Assembly: GCA_023213395.1 (NCBI GenBank) | Contig: CM041465.1 | Location: 61,821,741 to 61,885,740 of the forward strand | From: Cycas panzhihuaensis | Lineage: Eukaryota; Cycadophyta | Direction: 5' to 3' | DNA length: 64,000 nucleotides | Part shown: positions 1 through 9,925 of the stretch, in pieces | Numbering within the stretch: the first letter of the stretch is position 1 | How the letters are laid out: the number at the start of each line of letters is the position of its first letter | Notes under the pieces: model-generated | The model's input: only the letters and a program-made list of their open reading frames with translations | What the model was told of the DNA's origin: nothing | Databases searched by the model: none | Program-made: the position numbers and the translations under genes

Positions 1-1
1 A

Positions 2-2140
2 AGTAATGCATGAGTGGAGTAGGGCTTGTGGGCAGAAGCTGTTCAAACAGCTTGCTATCTGATAAATAGGTCACCATCACTTGCAATAGATTGTAAGATT
101 CTTAAAGAGATATGGACTGGACATCCATGTGATTATTCAAATTTAAAAGTTTTTGGTTGTGATGCTTACGCCTGGATTGACAAAAGTAAACATTCAAAGT
201 TAGACCCAAAATCCAAGAGGTATATCTTTGTTGGTTATGGTGATAAGGATGGTATGAAGGGATACAGGTTGTGGGATTCTACTTCCCACAAAATCACCAT
301 TAATAGAGATGTTGTATTTGATGAATCTCCCCTTCTAAAATTAGATAGCGGAGAAGTTGAAATGAAATAAGTACAGAAAGATAAATATCAAGAGGTCAAG
401 TTTGAAACCCAACCATCTTTGGGATCATAAGAGCAGGAAGATCTTTCTAAAGATGAATCTGCAACAGATTTACAAGAGTATGTGGATACTCCTCTTCCAA
501 TAGTTAGAATATCTACACAAGTCAGTCATCCACCTAACAGGTATAGCCCATCTATTTCTATTACATTAGTTTCTAATGATGGTGACCCTACATATTTTCA
601 AGAAGTAGTAGATGATATCCATAGTGAGAAGTAGAAGAGGGCTATGCAGGAAGAGATAGATGCATTGAAGAAAAATAATTCATGGGATTTGGTAGAACTT
701 CCACATGGCAGGAAGTCTATTGGTTGTAGGTGGGTTTTTAAGATAAAAATAGATGTTAATGGAAAGATTGACAAATACAGGGCAAGATTGGTGTCTAAAG
801 GCTATGTACAGAAAGTAGGTATTGACTTTCATAAGATGTTTTCCCCAGTTGTCAAACTTGTTTCAATTCGAGTGCCGTTAGCATTAGTAGCTTCTCTTGA
901 TTTGGAGCTGAAGCAGTTAGATGTTAAAATAGCATTTTTACATGGAGATTTAGATGAGGAGATCTGTATGGATCAACTAGAAGGGTTTGTACAGGATGGT
1001 AGAAAAAGACTTATTTTCAGGCTCAGGAAATCATTATATGGCATAAAGCAATCACCTAGACACTGGTGCAAGAAGTTTGATGCCTTCATGGAGAGCCAAA
1101 ATTTTAAAAGAAGTGAGTATGATCATTGTGTTTACTTTAAATTCATGGACAATGACTTATTCATTATCTTGGTACTATATGTTGATGACATGCTGGTTGT
1201 AAGCAAGATCATGGAAGAAATCAATAAGCTAAAGGCTCAACTGGCTAGGACTTTTGATATGAAGGATCTAGGAGCTGTAAAATAAATCTTAGGCATGGAG
1301 ATACATAAAGACAGGAAAAATGGTAAGCTATGGTTATCACAATAGAAATATATGGAGAAGGTACTAACTAGGTTTGGTATGGCAAATGTGAAACCAGTGA
1401 GTATCCCATTGGCTTCCTACTTCAAGATTTCTTCAAATGCGAGTCCTAGTAGTGAAGAAGAAAAGGTTTATATATCTCGCGTGCCTTATGCAGTGTAGTA
1501 GGAAGTTTGATATATGCCATGGTATACACAAGACTTGATATTTCACATGCATTCGGTGTAGTTAACAGGTTTATGAAAAATCTAGGGAAAGAACATTAGG
1601 CTGCAGTGAAATGGGTGCTTCAGTATTTAAGAGGCACAAGTGACTACTACATCACCTTTGAAGGTACAGGTAATCAGGTTTGTGGATATGTTGATTCAGA
1701 CTTTGCAGGAGATTTAAACAAAAGAAGGTCTACTTCAGGTTATGTTTTCACTCTTGCAAATGGTCCAATTAGTTGGATGTCTAAATTACAGAGCACAATT
1801 ACACTGTTAACCACGAAAGCTAAATATATTGCTACATCACATGCTTGTAAAGAAGTAATCTACTTACAAGGTCTATTGGTTGAGCTTGGAAGGAGATAGG
1901 AAAATGTAAAGGTATTTTGTGACAGTCAAAGTGCCATTTACTTAGCCAAGAATCTAGCTTATCATAGTAGAACAAAGTATGTTGCTCTTAAGTACCATTT
2001 TGTTAGACAGATTATGGAAGCAGGTGGAGTGGCACTTCAGAAGATTCACACTAATTAGAATTATGCTAATATATTTACAAAACTAGTACCAATAAAGAAA
2101 TTCAAATAGTGTTTAACTTCTTTTGGTTTACAGAAAAGAT
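2..2140 (+). pseudogene. pol: copia pol: integrase end, reverse transcriptase, RNase H (broken)
   Basis: This pol remnant would have copied element RNA into DNA in cytoplasmic particles and helped integrate it. Positions 26-370 read as the C-terminal part of a copia integrase, with the phrases VFGCDAYAWID and RYIFVGY. Positions 644-1285 are the reverse transcriptase, with the catalytic YVDD at 1178-1189 intact. Positions 1606-2110 are the copia RNase H, with DSDFAGD, RRSTSGYVF and FCDSQSAIYLA. Stops interrupt the frame at 368, about 428, 632, 1282 and 1343, mostly where Gln or Trp is expected. An extra few bases near 1490-1500 (tandem tag) shift the RNase H frame. No functional product is possible. 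Confidence 0.93.
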
Positions 2141-2179
2141 GATGAAGGATCTAGGAAAGGTACTGGGTAAATTGTTGTC

Positions 2180-2190
2180 AAGGTGGAGAT
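2180..2190 (+). promoter_or_regulatory. polypurine tract of the plus-strand copia element
   Basis: The purine run AAGGTGGAGAT directly precedes the TGTTGG start of the 3' LTR. This is the standard copia second-strand primer site and fixes the LTR boundary at 2191. Confidence 0.85.
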
Positions 2191-2797
2191 TGTTGGATAT
2201 TGTGACAACAATCATTTAAGGCTAAAATTTTGGCTTGTTTTCAGCATAGTTTCCACCCCTAATCTTTCTAAGGAGGTTCTAAGGCAGGCAGGAGCCCTCC
2301 TTGGCTGGGGGGTGTGGGGGGCTTGGAACGCCCCTTGCTAAGAGGGGGTTCAGGGGCGATAGCCCCTGACCTGTAATCAGGGTCATTCGATACAAATACC
2401 CTAGATTCTATGGTTGAGATTTAGGCCTTGGATGTCCCTCTCATGTAGCCCATTTTAGGGCTTTTCTTATTATATTGAATATAATGTAATGTACTGTGAT
2501 GAGGGCAGTGGCTAGTTGTTGTTCTTGAGAGCACTTTTCTATTGAGATGTATTATTTCTCCATTCTATAGCAATAAAGATCGATTTCTTTCTTGTGTGGA
2601 TGTTTCCTAGCACACTGCTTGGGTTTTACCACATTATATTAGGTGCATATGTGATGTTTAGCTTACATATTGATGTTATTATATTATCTCTAATTTTAGA
2701 ACTTGCATGTTAAATCTTAGTTTCTATTCCTGTAACTAGTTGTAAAATAGTTCAAATCTTGTGGCAATTTAAAGTTTGGAACCTTGTATTCTCAACA
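2191..2797 (+). repeat. 3' LTR of the plus-strand copia element (607 bp)
   Basis: The LTR starts TGTTGGATATTGTGACAAC and ends TTCTCAACA, giving the expected TG...CA ends. It holds an AATAAAG polyadenylation-type signal near 2570 and the stretch TTTCTTGTGTGGATGTTTCC. The same stretch occurs inverted near 4530, in the LTR of the neighbouring minus-strand copia. The outer boundary is supported because the minus-strand LTR ends with the nearly identical TTCTTAACA next to its primer site. Confidence 0.88.
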
Positions 2798-3420
2798 GTA
2801 GGGATTAGTCCCCATACATCTAAATGGACATAATCTAGAATACCTTTACTTGTATGACTCCCTATATTAAATCTAAGTCTACACTACTTTCCAAAGATAT
2901 AATGTTTATAAAATATCAAATTTAAAAACTTCAAGTTAGCAAATAACTTATGGTCCATCAATACTTTCAATTCTTTCTCACTCATATGCCCTAACCTTTG
3001 ATGCTATAATCAAGTAGGATCTTCTACTATCTTTGATACTATAATTGCTTGACTAATTTCTATACTTCCGAATAGAGTATAAAGGTTTCCTTTGTTCATA
3101 ACCTTCATGATAACTAAGGTGTCCTTTAACACTATTAAAACTCCTCTATAACCTATGTACTTACAACCATTGGAATCTAGTTCACCCAAAGAAATTAGGT
3201 TCATTTTAAGATTAGGTATATGTCTAACTTTTATCAATGTGTTTACTATACCATTGAACATCTTTATTCTAATGCTACTAACCCTAACATTTTTACAAGA
3301 AACATCATGTCCCATGAGAACATCATCACCATTAAGAGGTTGGTATATAGAGAACCAACTCTTATGTAGACACATGTGGTGAGAAGCACTCAAATCTAAT
3401 AACTAATCATTATGATAATG
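2798..3420 (-). pseudogene. copia protease and integrase N-terminal zinc region (broken)
   Basis: Minus-strand remnant of the polyprotein middle. Near 3391 the text LLDLSASHHMC matches the copia protease active-site region, although the Trp before it has become a stop. From about 3390 to 3010 the frame is open (127 residues) through the pre-integrase segment. Beyond 3010 it reads as the integrase zinc region with HQRLGHMSEKELK, then a degraded HHCC finger in which the expected Cys residues have become Tyr (TGT to TAT). The phrase LDYVHLDVWG near 2820 is the start of the integrase core with its first catalytic Asp. Several stops sit at expected Gln or Trp codons. Confidence 0.85.
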
Positions 3421-3479
3421 AGAAATATTACATACAACCAAGACATCGTTATCCATACCTTGACTTGATTTAACATGAT

Positions 3480-4259
3480 TTGCCTCCTTGGTAGGGTCTT
3501 CCTTATTCTATAATTCCTTCCTCTTCTAGCAATCCTTATTGAGGTGACATATCTTATTACAGTTCTAACTTCTTAGTTTACCCTTCCTACCTTTGACTTC
3601 AATCTTGATATATCTTTGGAACTTTGTCCTCTCTCCATGGATCTACCCCTTGTTGCCATAACTTTTGGCATGGAGGTTTCTAAACTAGATCTTCTCCTTG
3701 CCTCATCAATCAATAAAGCACTCATGACAGAGTCATAGTCTACTTAATTAGTAGTACTAAAGCTAATAGAGATGAGAATATTATCCTAGGACTCAGATAA
3801 TGAACATAATAAGGTTACTTCCTTATCTTCATCCTCTAGATGTATACCAATACTATCTAACTAACATATAAGAGTACTAAATACATTTAAATGATTAAGA
3901 ATTTTAGTACCTTCCTTCATGCATAATGAATATAATTACCTCTTCAAGTAGATTCAATTGGTCACAAACTTTGTCATGTAGAGGCTTTCTAACTTTGTCT
4001 GTAAACCTATTATTGATTTTTTATCTATAATGTTAAATAGAACTTCATCTACTAAGCACAAATGTATTATGCTAAGGGCTCTTTTATATATATCCTCCCA
4101 TTCTCCATTAGTCATTGCTAGTAGTTTCTTTGCCTTACCTTCCAGGGCTTTGTACAATCCCTTCTATACTAGAACATCATATGCTTTGAGCTTCCACAAC
4201 TCAAAGTTGTTTTTCCCATTGAACTTCTCCACCTTAAACTTTGCATTCATTACTTTCAT
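3480..4259 (-). pseudogene. gag: copia gag (broken)
   Basis: Minus-strand gag, which would form the capsid of the virus-like particle. The likely start is the ATG at 4257-4259, some 60 bases after the primer site, followed by KFKVEKFNGKNNFELWKLKA, a typical copia gag N-terminus. An open stretch runs from 4157 to 3954 after a stop near 4164 where Gln is expected. A degenerate zinc knuckle reads NCNKICHLNKDC near 3535-3575, with the first Cys and two Gly positions lost. Frameshifts and stops make it non-functional. Confidence 0.85.
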
Positions 4260-4318
4260 AATTTGATGTAAAATGAACCAACACCAAATCCTTTCTAGAC
4301 TTTCTATAAAATATGAGT

Positions 4319-4331
4319 GGTTCTAATACCA
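4319..4331 (-). promoter_or_regulatory. primer-binding site of the minus-strand copia
   Basis: The minus strand reads TGGTATTAGAACC, two bases after the LTR end. This is close to the TGGTATCAGAGC site, complementary to initiator Met-tRNA, that most plant copia elements use. Confidence 0.88.
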
Positions 4332-4333
4332 CT

Positions 4334-4992
4334 TGTTAAGAATCCTTAGTCTAACTAACTAAAACGAACCACCAAGATTCTAACTATTTTGTAATAATAA
4401 TAAGGATTTGAAATTGTAATAAATGTAATTCTCTAAAACCAAAGATTATTTAATATATATAAGAAAGCATACACATTACCTAATACAAAGATTTTATTGT
4501 GGTAAAACCCTAGCAAAGTGCTAGAAAAACATCCACACAAGAAAGGTATCAATATTTATTAGTCAAAAATAAAAGATTATACATGTAGTCTCCTCAGAAT
4601 TTTCACAACAACAATATCTAATAGCCACCCCTTTGCAATGTGATATAAAATTATAATACAATGTGATACAATTACCTTAAAAATGGGTTACAAGAAAAAC
4701 ACATCAATTGTAGCTATCAAATCTAGGTCTTTTTGATGAATGGCCTAGATTCCTTTTTCAATTTGATATGTTTTGAGCCTTAGTTTTTTGCTTTGGAAGC
4801 TATTATGCCTAAATCCCCACTTGCTTAAGGGGGTTGGGGGGTGGCATTCCACACCCCCCATATACCCTCCTCAGCTAAGAGGGGTTGCTATCCCCTTTAG
4901 ATCTCCTTAAGGAAAGATTGGTGGAGAAACCTCACTAATAGAGGTCCTAAAAAAATTAAATCCTTCTCATAATTATTGTCACATATATAATA
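4334..4992 (-). repeat. 5' LTR of the minus-strand copia (about 659 bp)
   Basis: On the minus strand the LTR ends TTCTTAACA next to the primer site and begins near 4992, where TGTGACAATAATTATG matches the start of the plus-strand LTR (2199 on). Shared blocks include the stretch revealing TTCTTGTGTGGATG and the G-rich block near 4820-4860. The terminal TG at the outer end is eroded to TA. Confidence 0.82.
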
Positions 4993-5098
4993 GCCTGTTC
5001 TAGGATGTGATCCTCCTTCCTTTTGTTTTAGCTACAACCTTTATTTATATTTATTTATATTTATTTATTGAGTATTTTTTTATGTTTCTTTTATTGGG
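4993..5098. other. short AT-rich spacer
   Basis: This lies between the minus-strand copia LTR and the small LTR element. It contains three imperfect repeats of TTTATTTATAT near 5040-5070. I see no gene or regulatory site. Confidence 0.5.
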
Positions 5099-5398
5099 TG
5101 CAATACCTAATTATATAATTACCCCTCATGTAATCTCTCTCTACATTATTTATATTTTATATTTGAGTTTGTAGGCTACATAGAGATGTATGCCATCTCT
5201 AGATTAACCAATGAAGTTCTCTCACTAATGATGAGCATGTACTATAAGTATATACACTATCATTCTTTTTAATTTAAGCTTTGGCCAATTCTCCATATCT
5301 ATGTTTATTTGTTATACATAATCTTATTTATTCTTCAATATTATATCTTTAACTTACCATTATATCCTTTATATGTATTACATTTTTAATTTCTAAAA
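5099..5398 (+). repeat. 5' LTR of the TRIM-like element
   Basis: Starts TGCAATACCTAATTATATAA and is alignable over its full length with 6299-6600. It ends ATTTCTAAAA just before the primer site. The ancestral end was probably CTAACA, as shown by the repeated copies further in. Confidence 0.82.
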
Positions 5399-5477
5399 TG
5401 GTATCTGAGCTCCATGTTCAATTTATAACATAATATCAGAGCTTCACATTCAATTTCTAATATGGTACTAGAACTCC
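5399..5477 (+). repeat. three tandem primer-binding-site units, 32-bp period
   Basis: PBS-like 15-mers begin at 5399 (TGGTATCTGAGCTCC), 5431 (TAATATCAGAGCTTC) and 5463 (TGGTACTAGAACTCC), exactly 32 bases apart. Between them lie copies of the LTR end (TTCAATTTCTAA type). So a unit made of LTR end plus primer site has been triplicated. Confidence 0.85.
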
Positions 5478-5782
5478 ATGTTTGATTTCTTACCAAGAAG
5501 GGCTTGAAGCTTATAAAATATTGTTATAGGATAACAAGCATTAAGGTATAATTTTTTAGCTTTAAAGAACCCATCAAGTTTTATTTTAAGCTATATTATG
5601 TGAGATAGAGTCATTCATATAATATTTAAGTCACATTAATCTTTCTAGTCATGTATTAACATTATTATTGGTTATTTTGCCTATAGAGGCACGATGTAAG
5701 CCCATGGTGGCATGATGTAAATCTAAAGAGGCATGTTTTTTAGCCTATGAGGTAATTTGAGGCCATTGAGACCTTTGAATAT

Positions 5783-6245
5783 TGCTTGAATTCCCATACA
5801 AGCAAGGGGTAGGACACTATTACAACTACTGTTACTGGCATTAATTGATCAATGTACCAAAAGAAACATCCTAGTTAATTGGCAATCATAACAACTAGTT
5901 ATCCATGTGGTTTGGTGGATGGTGCTCTCTTTATATGGATATCAATAGCTCATTATACTATTGCAATAGGTGATTATTCAACTTATTTGAAGACTTGTTA
6001 TTTTTTATTTGAAGACTGCTTGCATTCCTATACAAGTAAGGGGTGGGACATTGTTACAACTACTCTTGTTGGTGATAATTAAACCATGTATGCAAAGGTA
6101 GTTCCTACTTAACTAATAGTTGTAAAAGATAGTTACTTATGTATTTTGTAGATGGATTTCATTTCATATGAATATTAGTTGCTCTTTATACTATTGTAAT
6201 AACATTTGATCTAACTTTCATTTGAAGACTTGGCACCTATTATTT
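5783..6245 (+). repeat. 234-bp tandem duplication inside the TRIM-like element
   Basis: TGCTTGAATTCCCATACAAG at 5783 recurs as TGCTTGCATTCCTATACAAG at 6017, and the similarity continues through both copies (for example ATTATACTATTGCAATA near 5952 and TTATACTATTGTAATA near 6186). No reading frame is preserved between copies, so it does not look coding. Confidence 0.8.
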
Positions 6246-6298
6246 GATGTGACATTTCATTATGTAATTAACTATTATAGGGGATAAATATTTTTGGT

Positions 6299-6600
6299 GT
6301 AATAGCTAATTATATAATTACCCTTATATAATCTATCTCTACATTATTTATATTTTATATTTGAGGTTGTGAGCCACATAGAGATGTGTGCTACCTCTAG
6401 ATTGACCAATGAGGTTCTCTCACTAAAGGTGAGCATGTATTATAGGTATGTACACTATCATTCTTTCTAATTTGAGTTTTGGCTAATTCTCTATATCTGT
6501 GTTCATTTGTTGTACATACTTTATCTTATTTATTCTTCAATGTTATATCTTTAACTAACTATTATATCCTTTGTATATATTACATTTTCAATTTCTAATA
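6299..6600 (+). repeat. 3' LTR of the TRIM-like element
   Basis: Starts TGTAATAGCTAATTATATAA and ends ATTTCTAATA. It aligns with 5099-5398 throughout, and the differences are mainly transitions. Confidence 0.82.
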
Positions 6601-6601
6601 G

Positions 6602-6722
<121 letters not shown>

Positions 6723-6739
6723 TATCTATATTAACATCT

Positions 6740-7320
6740 AAATCTGCATGGTTGATAGGAGAGGGCATCATAGGAGAGATAATCGGTAGAGTGGTAGCTA
6801 ATCTATTCCCTTGAGTATACATGGAGGGCTAGCCTCTTGTAGTAGACAATGGAGAGCTAGAGTCAACATGACCTCATATTATTGCATTTGCCCCTATCAT
6901 CAAGATTCAAGATATATGGGCTACAGAGGCCTAAGAGAGGTAGACAGAGATGGACTGGCTATAAGCTTGAGTGAGAGAGTAAGAGGCCCAAGTAGGAGAG
7001 GGAGTGGCCCAGGTAGTAACTACATCCATTCAAGTAGTTCCAATGGTTGAGGTGAGGATCATGGTCCTAGAGGCATGACTACAAGAGGTCCAAGGAGAGC
7101 AAAACTAACTCTAGTCATAATATGATAAACTAGTGGACCATATAAAGATCTGATCATCCTAGACACATATGGAAACCCCTTATCAAGGTGACCAAGAGAT
7201 GAGAACCATATGTAAGATGAGAGGAGTGAGGTTGAGACCTCATAATGACCTAGGAGGAGCCTTAGAGGGACTTGGACCCTAGACCAGAGAGCATGACAAC
7301 TAGAGGGCAACACTCCATGA
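6740..7320 (+). pseudogene. element B: antisense PMD gene, coiled-coil exon only (decayed)
   Basis: This plus-strand relic corresponds to the last exon of the antisense gene in elements A, C and D. It reads FAPIIKIQDIWATEA near 6889-6935, matching FAPLVRVRDIWATES in element A (18909-18953), and later YDKLVDHIKI near 7120, matching YDQLVA in A. The frame has many stops, mainly at expected Gln codons. The upstream PMD exon is missing. A probable splice acceptor (GTTGATAG near 6752-6759) aligns with the acceptors in C and D. No product is expected. Confidence 0.72.
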
Positions 7321-7697
7321 CTACCTTTATATAGCTTTAGGGATTCTACATGATGACTTCTTTTTTTTTTTTGACTAGTATGAGGGGGAATCTAAATGCA
7401 TACACACACATACATGCACACCTATAACCCCACTCACAACACTCAGTGATACAACTTTTATCATTAGCGACCTCTAGTTGAGTATGCTTGAAACCCACTA
7501 TGACAATCCCCATGATCGATCTACTTATGAGCATCCTAAAATGGGGGTAGCCCACCACTAGACTAGTTTTAATCGAAGGAAATTTTAGGACTCTAAGAGC
7601 CTGCACTCTATATATGAGGATGATTGTACAACCCCTGTAAAGATTTCAACTTCATTTAATGCATTAGGCTATTTTATTATTATACCTTTATTTGGTG

Positions 7698-7777
<80 letters not shown>

Positions 7778-8466
7778 GATATAGATATATGTGGGGACCA
7801 AATTGGTACCCCTTTTGACATGAGTTGCACTTTTAGTTAGTTGTTGTGGATATATGGATGTATGATATAGATGTATGGATGTATATAAACTCTTTAGCTT
7901 ATGTTTAGTACTATTATTTTGCTTTTGCTAATGGCTTCGAGAATACCTTCAGCACACATAAATACCTGGTCTGATTAGGCATCTCATGTGATTCTTGGGT
8001 AAGGGGAATCGTGTGCCCTTCTAAGATGAAGGTAGTGATCTAGGTAAAGATAGGACTCGATGAATACAGATACCCTAAAGGTCCTAAGGAAGCGATGAGT
8101 TTTGTTAATGATTACTCTTTCTAGTTGGAAAATTATGTTTGTAATTGAGTAAATCTACCTACATGGAGCTTGATCTAGCTCATGGTTAGAGATCAACAAA
8201 GAGATCAAACATGGGTATGGAGCTGCTTCCTTCATGAGGATATGTCCATCACTACTTACTAACTGAAGAAGGGCTCAACTTGTTAAGGGAGTATTACACC
8301 TTCAGAAAGGGATATAACTACCCTTCACAACAAGTAGGGATATCATAAAGCTCAAATACAAGCCATCCCTCTCATAAGGGTATCTAGCATCATAAACGAA
8401 TGGAAGTTTAGGTTCATTTTAAAGTAAAAAAGAGTTAGTTCCTTTTCTATTTGGGAGGAAAATGGG
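7321..8466. other. element B spacer between antisense gene and pol
   Basis: Non-coding. Short matches to the same spacer in elements A and D occur near 7605-7650 (GATTGTACAACCCCTGTAA) and 7790-7830. Open stretches on either strand here are not shared with the related elements. Confidence 0.6.
7700..7773. repeat. (AT)n microsatellite, about 74 bp
   Basis: Pure alternating TA. In element A the aligned place (about 19497-19508) holds a short TA run, so this array grew from a site already present in the element. Confidence 0.97.
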
Positions 8467-9111
8467 TCAACTATAGAACTTCTATAGGAATTTTCCATTT
8501 ACAGATTTGTCAAACTTGAGGCCCTCCAATGTGGCAATTTTATATATACTGTTGTCAAGGTCCTCAATGACTACAAAAGGGCCCACCCATTTGGGACCAA
8601 GTTTTGATAATCAATCATAGAGGTATTCCAACTTGAGGACTTGGTCCTTAAGACTTAAGGGGTGAGGGCATAGTTGTTTATCATGTGATCATTGTACCCT
8701 CGCTTTTAATGCCAAATTGGCTTGGTATACTAGAAAACATTTTTCATCCAAAGCTTTAAGGTTGAGGAGGTAGGCTTAGTAGAGCCATTCCTCATGGATA
8801 AATCCCTTTAGGGATACCCTCAAAGAGGGGATTTTAACTTCTAAGGGAAACATCACCTTTGACTCATAGACTAGAGAGAATGGTGTCATTCATGTGGCCA
8901 TGCAGATTGAGGTTCGATAGGCCCATAGGGATGAATAAAGTTAGAAGTGCTAATTCTTTTGGAATTAGGTAATAGTTTTCTTAAGAATGTTAATTAGGAT
9001 TTTATTAAAGGCTTTGGTTTGGCTATTGGCTTGAGGGTAGTAAGGGGATGAGGTCTTATGAGAGATCTTGAATCTCTTATAAAGCTCATCCATATCCTTG
9101 TTATAGAATGG
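8467..9111 (-). pseudogene. element B: integrase, C-terminal half (broken)
   Basis: Minus-strand end of pol. It resumes after element A with NPFYNKDMDEL near 9111-9080, then the region of the third catalytic acid near 9010, where the residue itself is altered. The C-terminal GPY/F-type module reads KWVGPFVVIEDLDN near 8600-8560. It ends at a stop codon at 8467-8469. Stops and substitutions are frequent, and this is the most decayed of the four gypsy copies. The matching N-terminal half lies at 29580-30290. Confidence 0.82.
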
Positions 9112-9116
9112 GTTTC
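9112..9116. other. target-site duplication of element A, left copy (GTTTC)
   Basis: GTTTC immediately precedes the TGGAGACACG start of the left LTR and is repeated at 29575-29579. Removing A plus one copy rejoins integrase codons of element B. Confidence 0.92.
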
Positions 9117-9925
9117 TGGAGACACGTCTACAGGATAGCTACCTAACTAAATAGGTATGGTAAGAGTGGGTGATAATATGATTGAGAAAGAGACCTATAA
9201 GTAGGGTAATTACCACGTAGGGTACCCTGTGCCTTTGGAGCCTTGAGTTCGAGACTGTGATGGAATATAGCTACCAAAGGGTGATCCCCCCACCACTTCA
9301 AACAAGAGGTGAGGAGGCGTAGGGTTAGCCTAGGTTGACCTAAGGAAAGGATCCTCCCACCCTTGGATGGCCGGAAGGGGAAGGAGAGGAACCTTTAAGG
9401 GTTTCCCTAAAGCAATGGGAAACGAAGAAGGATAGGCAAGCAGTTGGCCTATAGACAGGGTCACTTTGGTTGTCCGGCGAAGCAGGGAACCAAAGGAAAG
9501 CAAGAGGGATGACCCAAGAAGGTGGGTCAAGGTATGCCTAAGTAAACTAACCAAGCACAGAAGTAATATGGAAAGCAAGAAGCTTGCACAACAAAGGAAA
9601 AGAGGAAAGGCGAAAAGGAGCGGTTCCTATGACCTTTTCCTATGGGTAGAGAAGATGCATGCAATGAAATAAATAAAGTATGAACCAAAAGCAAAGTTAA
9701 GTTTCCCTTTTGATTTCTAATGAGTTAATTACTACTTATGAAAAGGAATTCAAAAGGAAAGAGTAGTAGGGTGGAGTGAGGCGTGTACCCAGACCGGAGG
9801 TGTGCGTGACGATGGACACTCCCGAGGGACACCAAAACTACTCCATAAGGTGTGGCGGATGCGAAGCGTCGTGGCGGATTAGAATGAGGGGCTCTCTTAC
9901 CTTCCCCGAAAAAATACTAAAGTAT

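Larger units (their letters stand above)
1..2797 (+). mobile_element. Ty1/copia retrotransposon, 3' part
   Basis: This is the downstream part of a copia-type LTR retrotransposon that enters the window inside its integrase. The order is end of integrase, reverse transcriptase, RNase H, polypurine tract and 3' LTR, which is the copia order (integrase before RT). The coding part is broken by stops and by one small insertion near 1490-1500. The 3' LTR ends at 2797 and is followed at once by integrase sequence of an oppositely oriented element of the same family, so this copy probably inserted into that one. Its 5' LTR must lie left of the window. Confidence 0.93.
2798..4992 (-). mobile_element. 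Ty1/copia retrotransposon, 5' part, same family, opposite strand
   Basis: Read on the minus strand, this piece has 5' LTR (4992-4334), primer-binding site (4331-4319), gag, protease and the start of integrase. It is cut at 2798, where the plus-strand copia begins. The LTR shares several segments with the LTR at 2191-2797, so the two elements belong to one family. The rest of its integrase, its RT and its 3' LTR are not in the window and should lie left of position 1 if the plus-strand element inserted into it. Confidence 0.9.
5099..6600 (+). mobile_element. small non-autonomous LTR element (TRIM-like), about 1.5 kb
   Basis: Two direct repeats of about 300 bp (5099-5398 and 6299-6600) flank an interior of about 900 bp without coding capacity. 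The left repeat is followed at once by TGGTATCTGAGC, a Met-tRNA primer site, so this is an LTR element on the plus strand. Its small size and lack of gag or pol match the TRIM class. The interior holds a 234-bp tandem duplication, and the primer site is repeated three times. A purine-rich stretch (ATAGGGGATAAATA) lies about a dozen bases before the right LTR. I see no clear target duplication, perhaps because the right edge runs into an AT microsatellite. Confidence 0.82.

Noticed and set aside
5399-5477. Three evenly spaced repeats, which resemble a short CRISPR array.
   Set aside because: The repeats are primer-binding sites following an LTR, the sequence between them is LTR end rather than unique spacers, and the DNA is from a plant nucleus.
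5879-6082. A 67-residue open frame in the TRIM-like element.
   Set aside because: It spans the junction of a 234-bp tandem duplication whose copies do not share a frame, so it is not coding.
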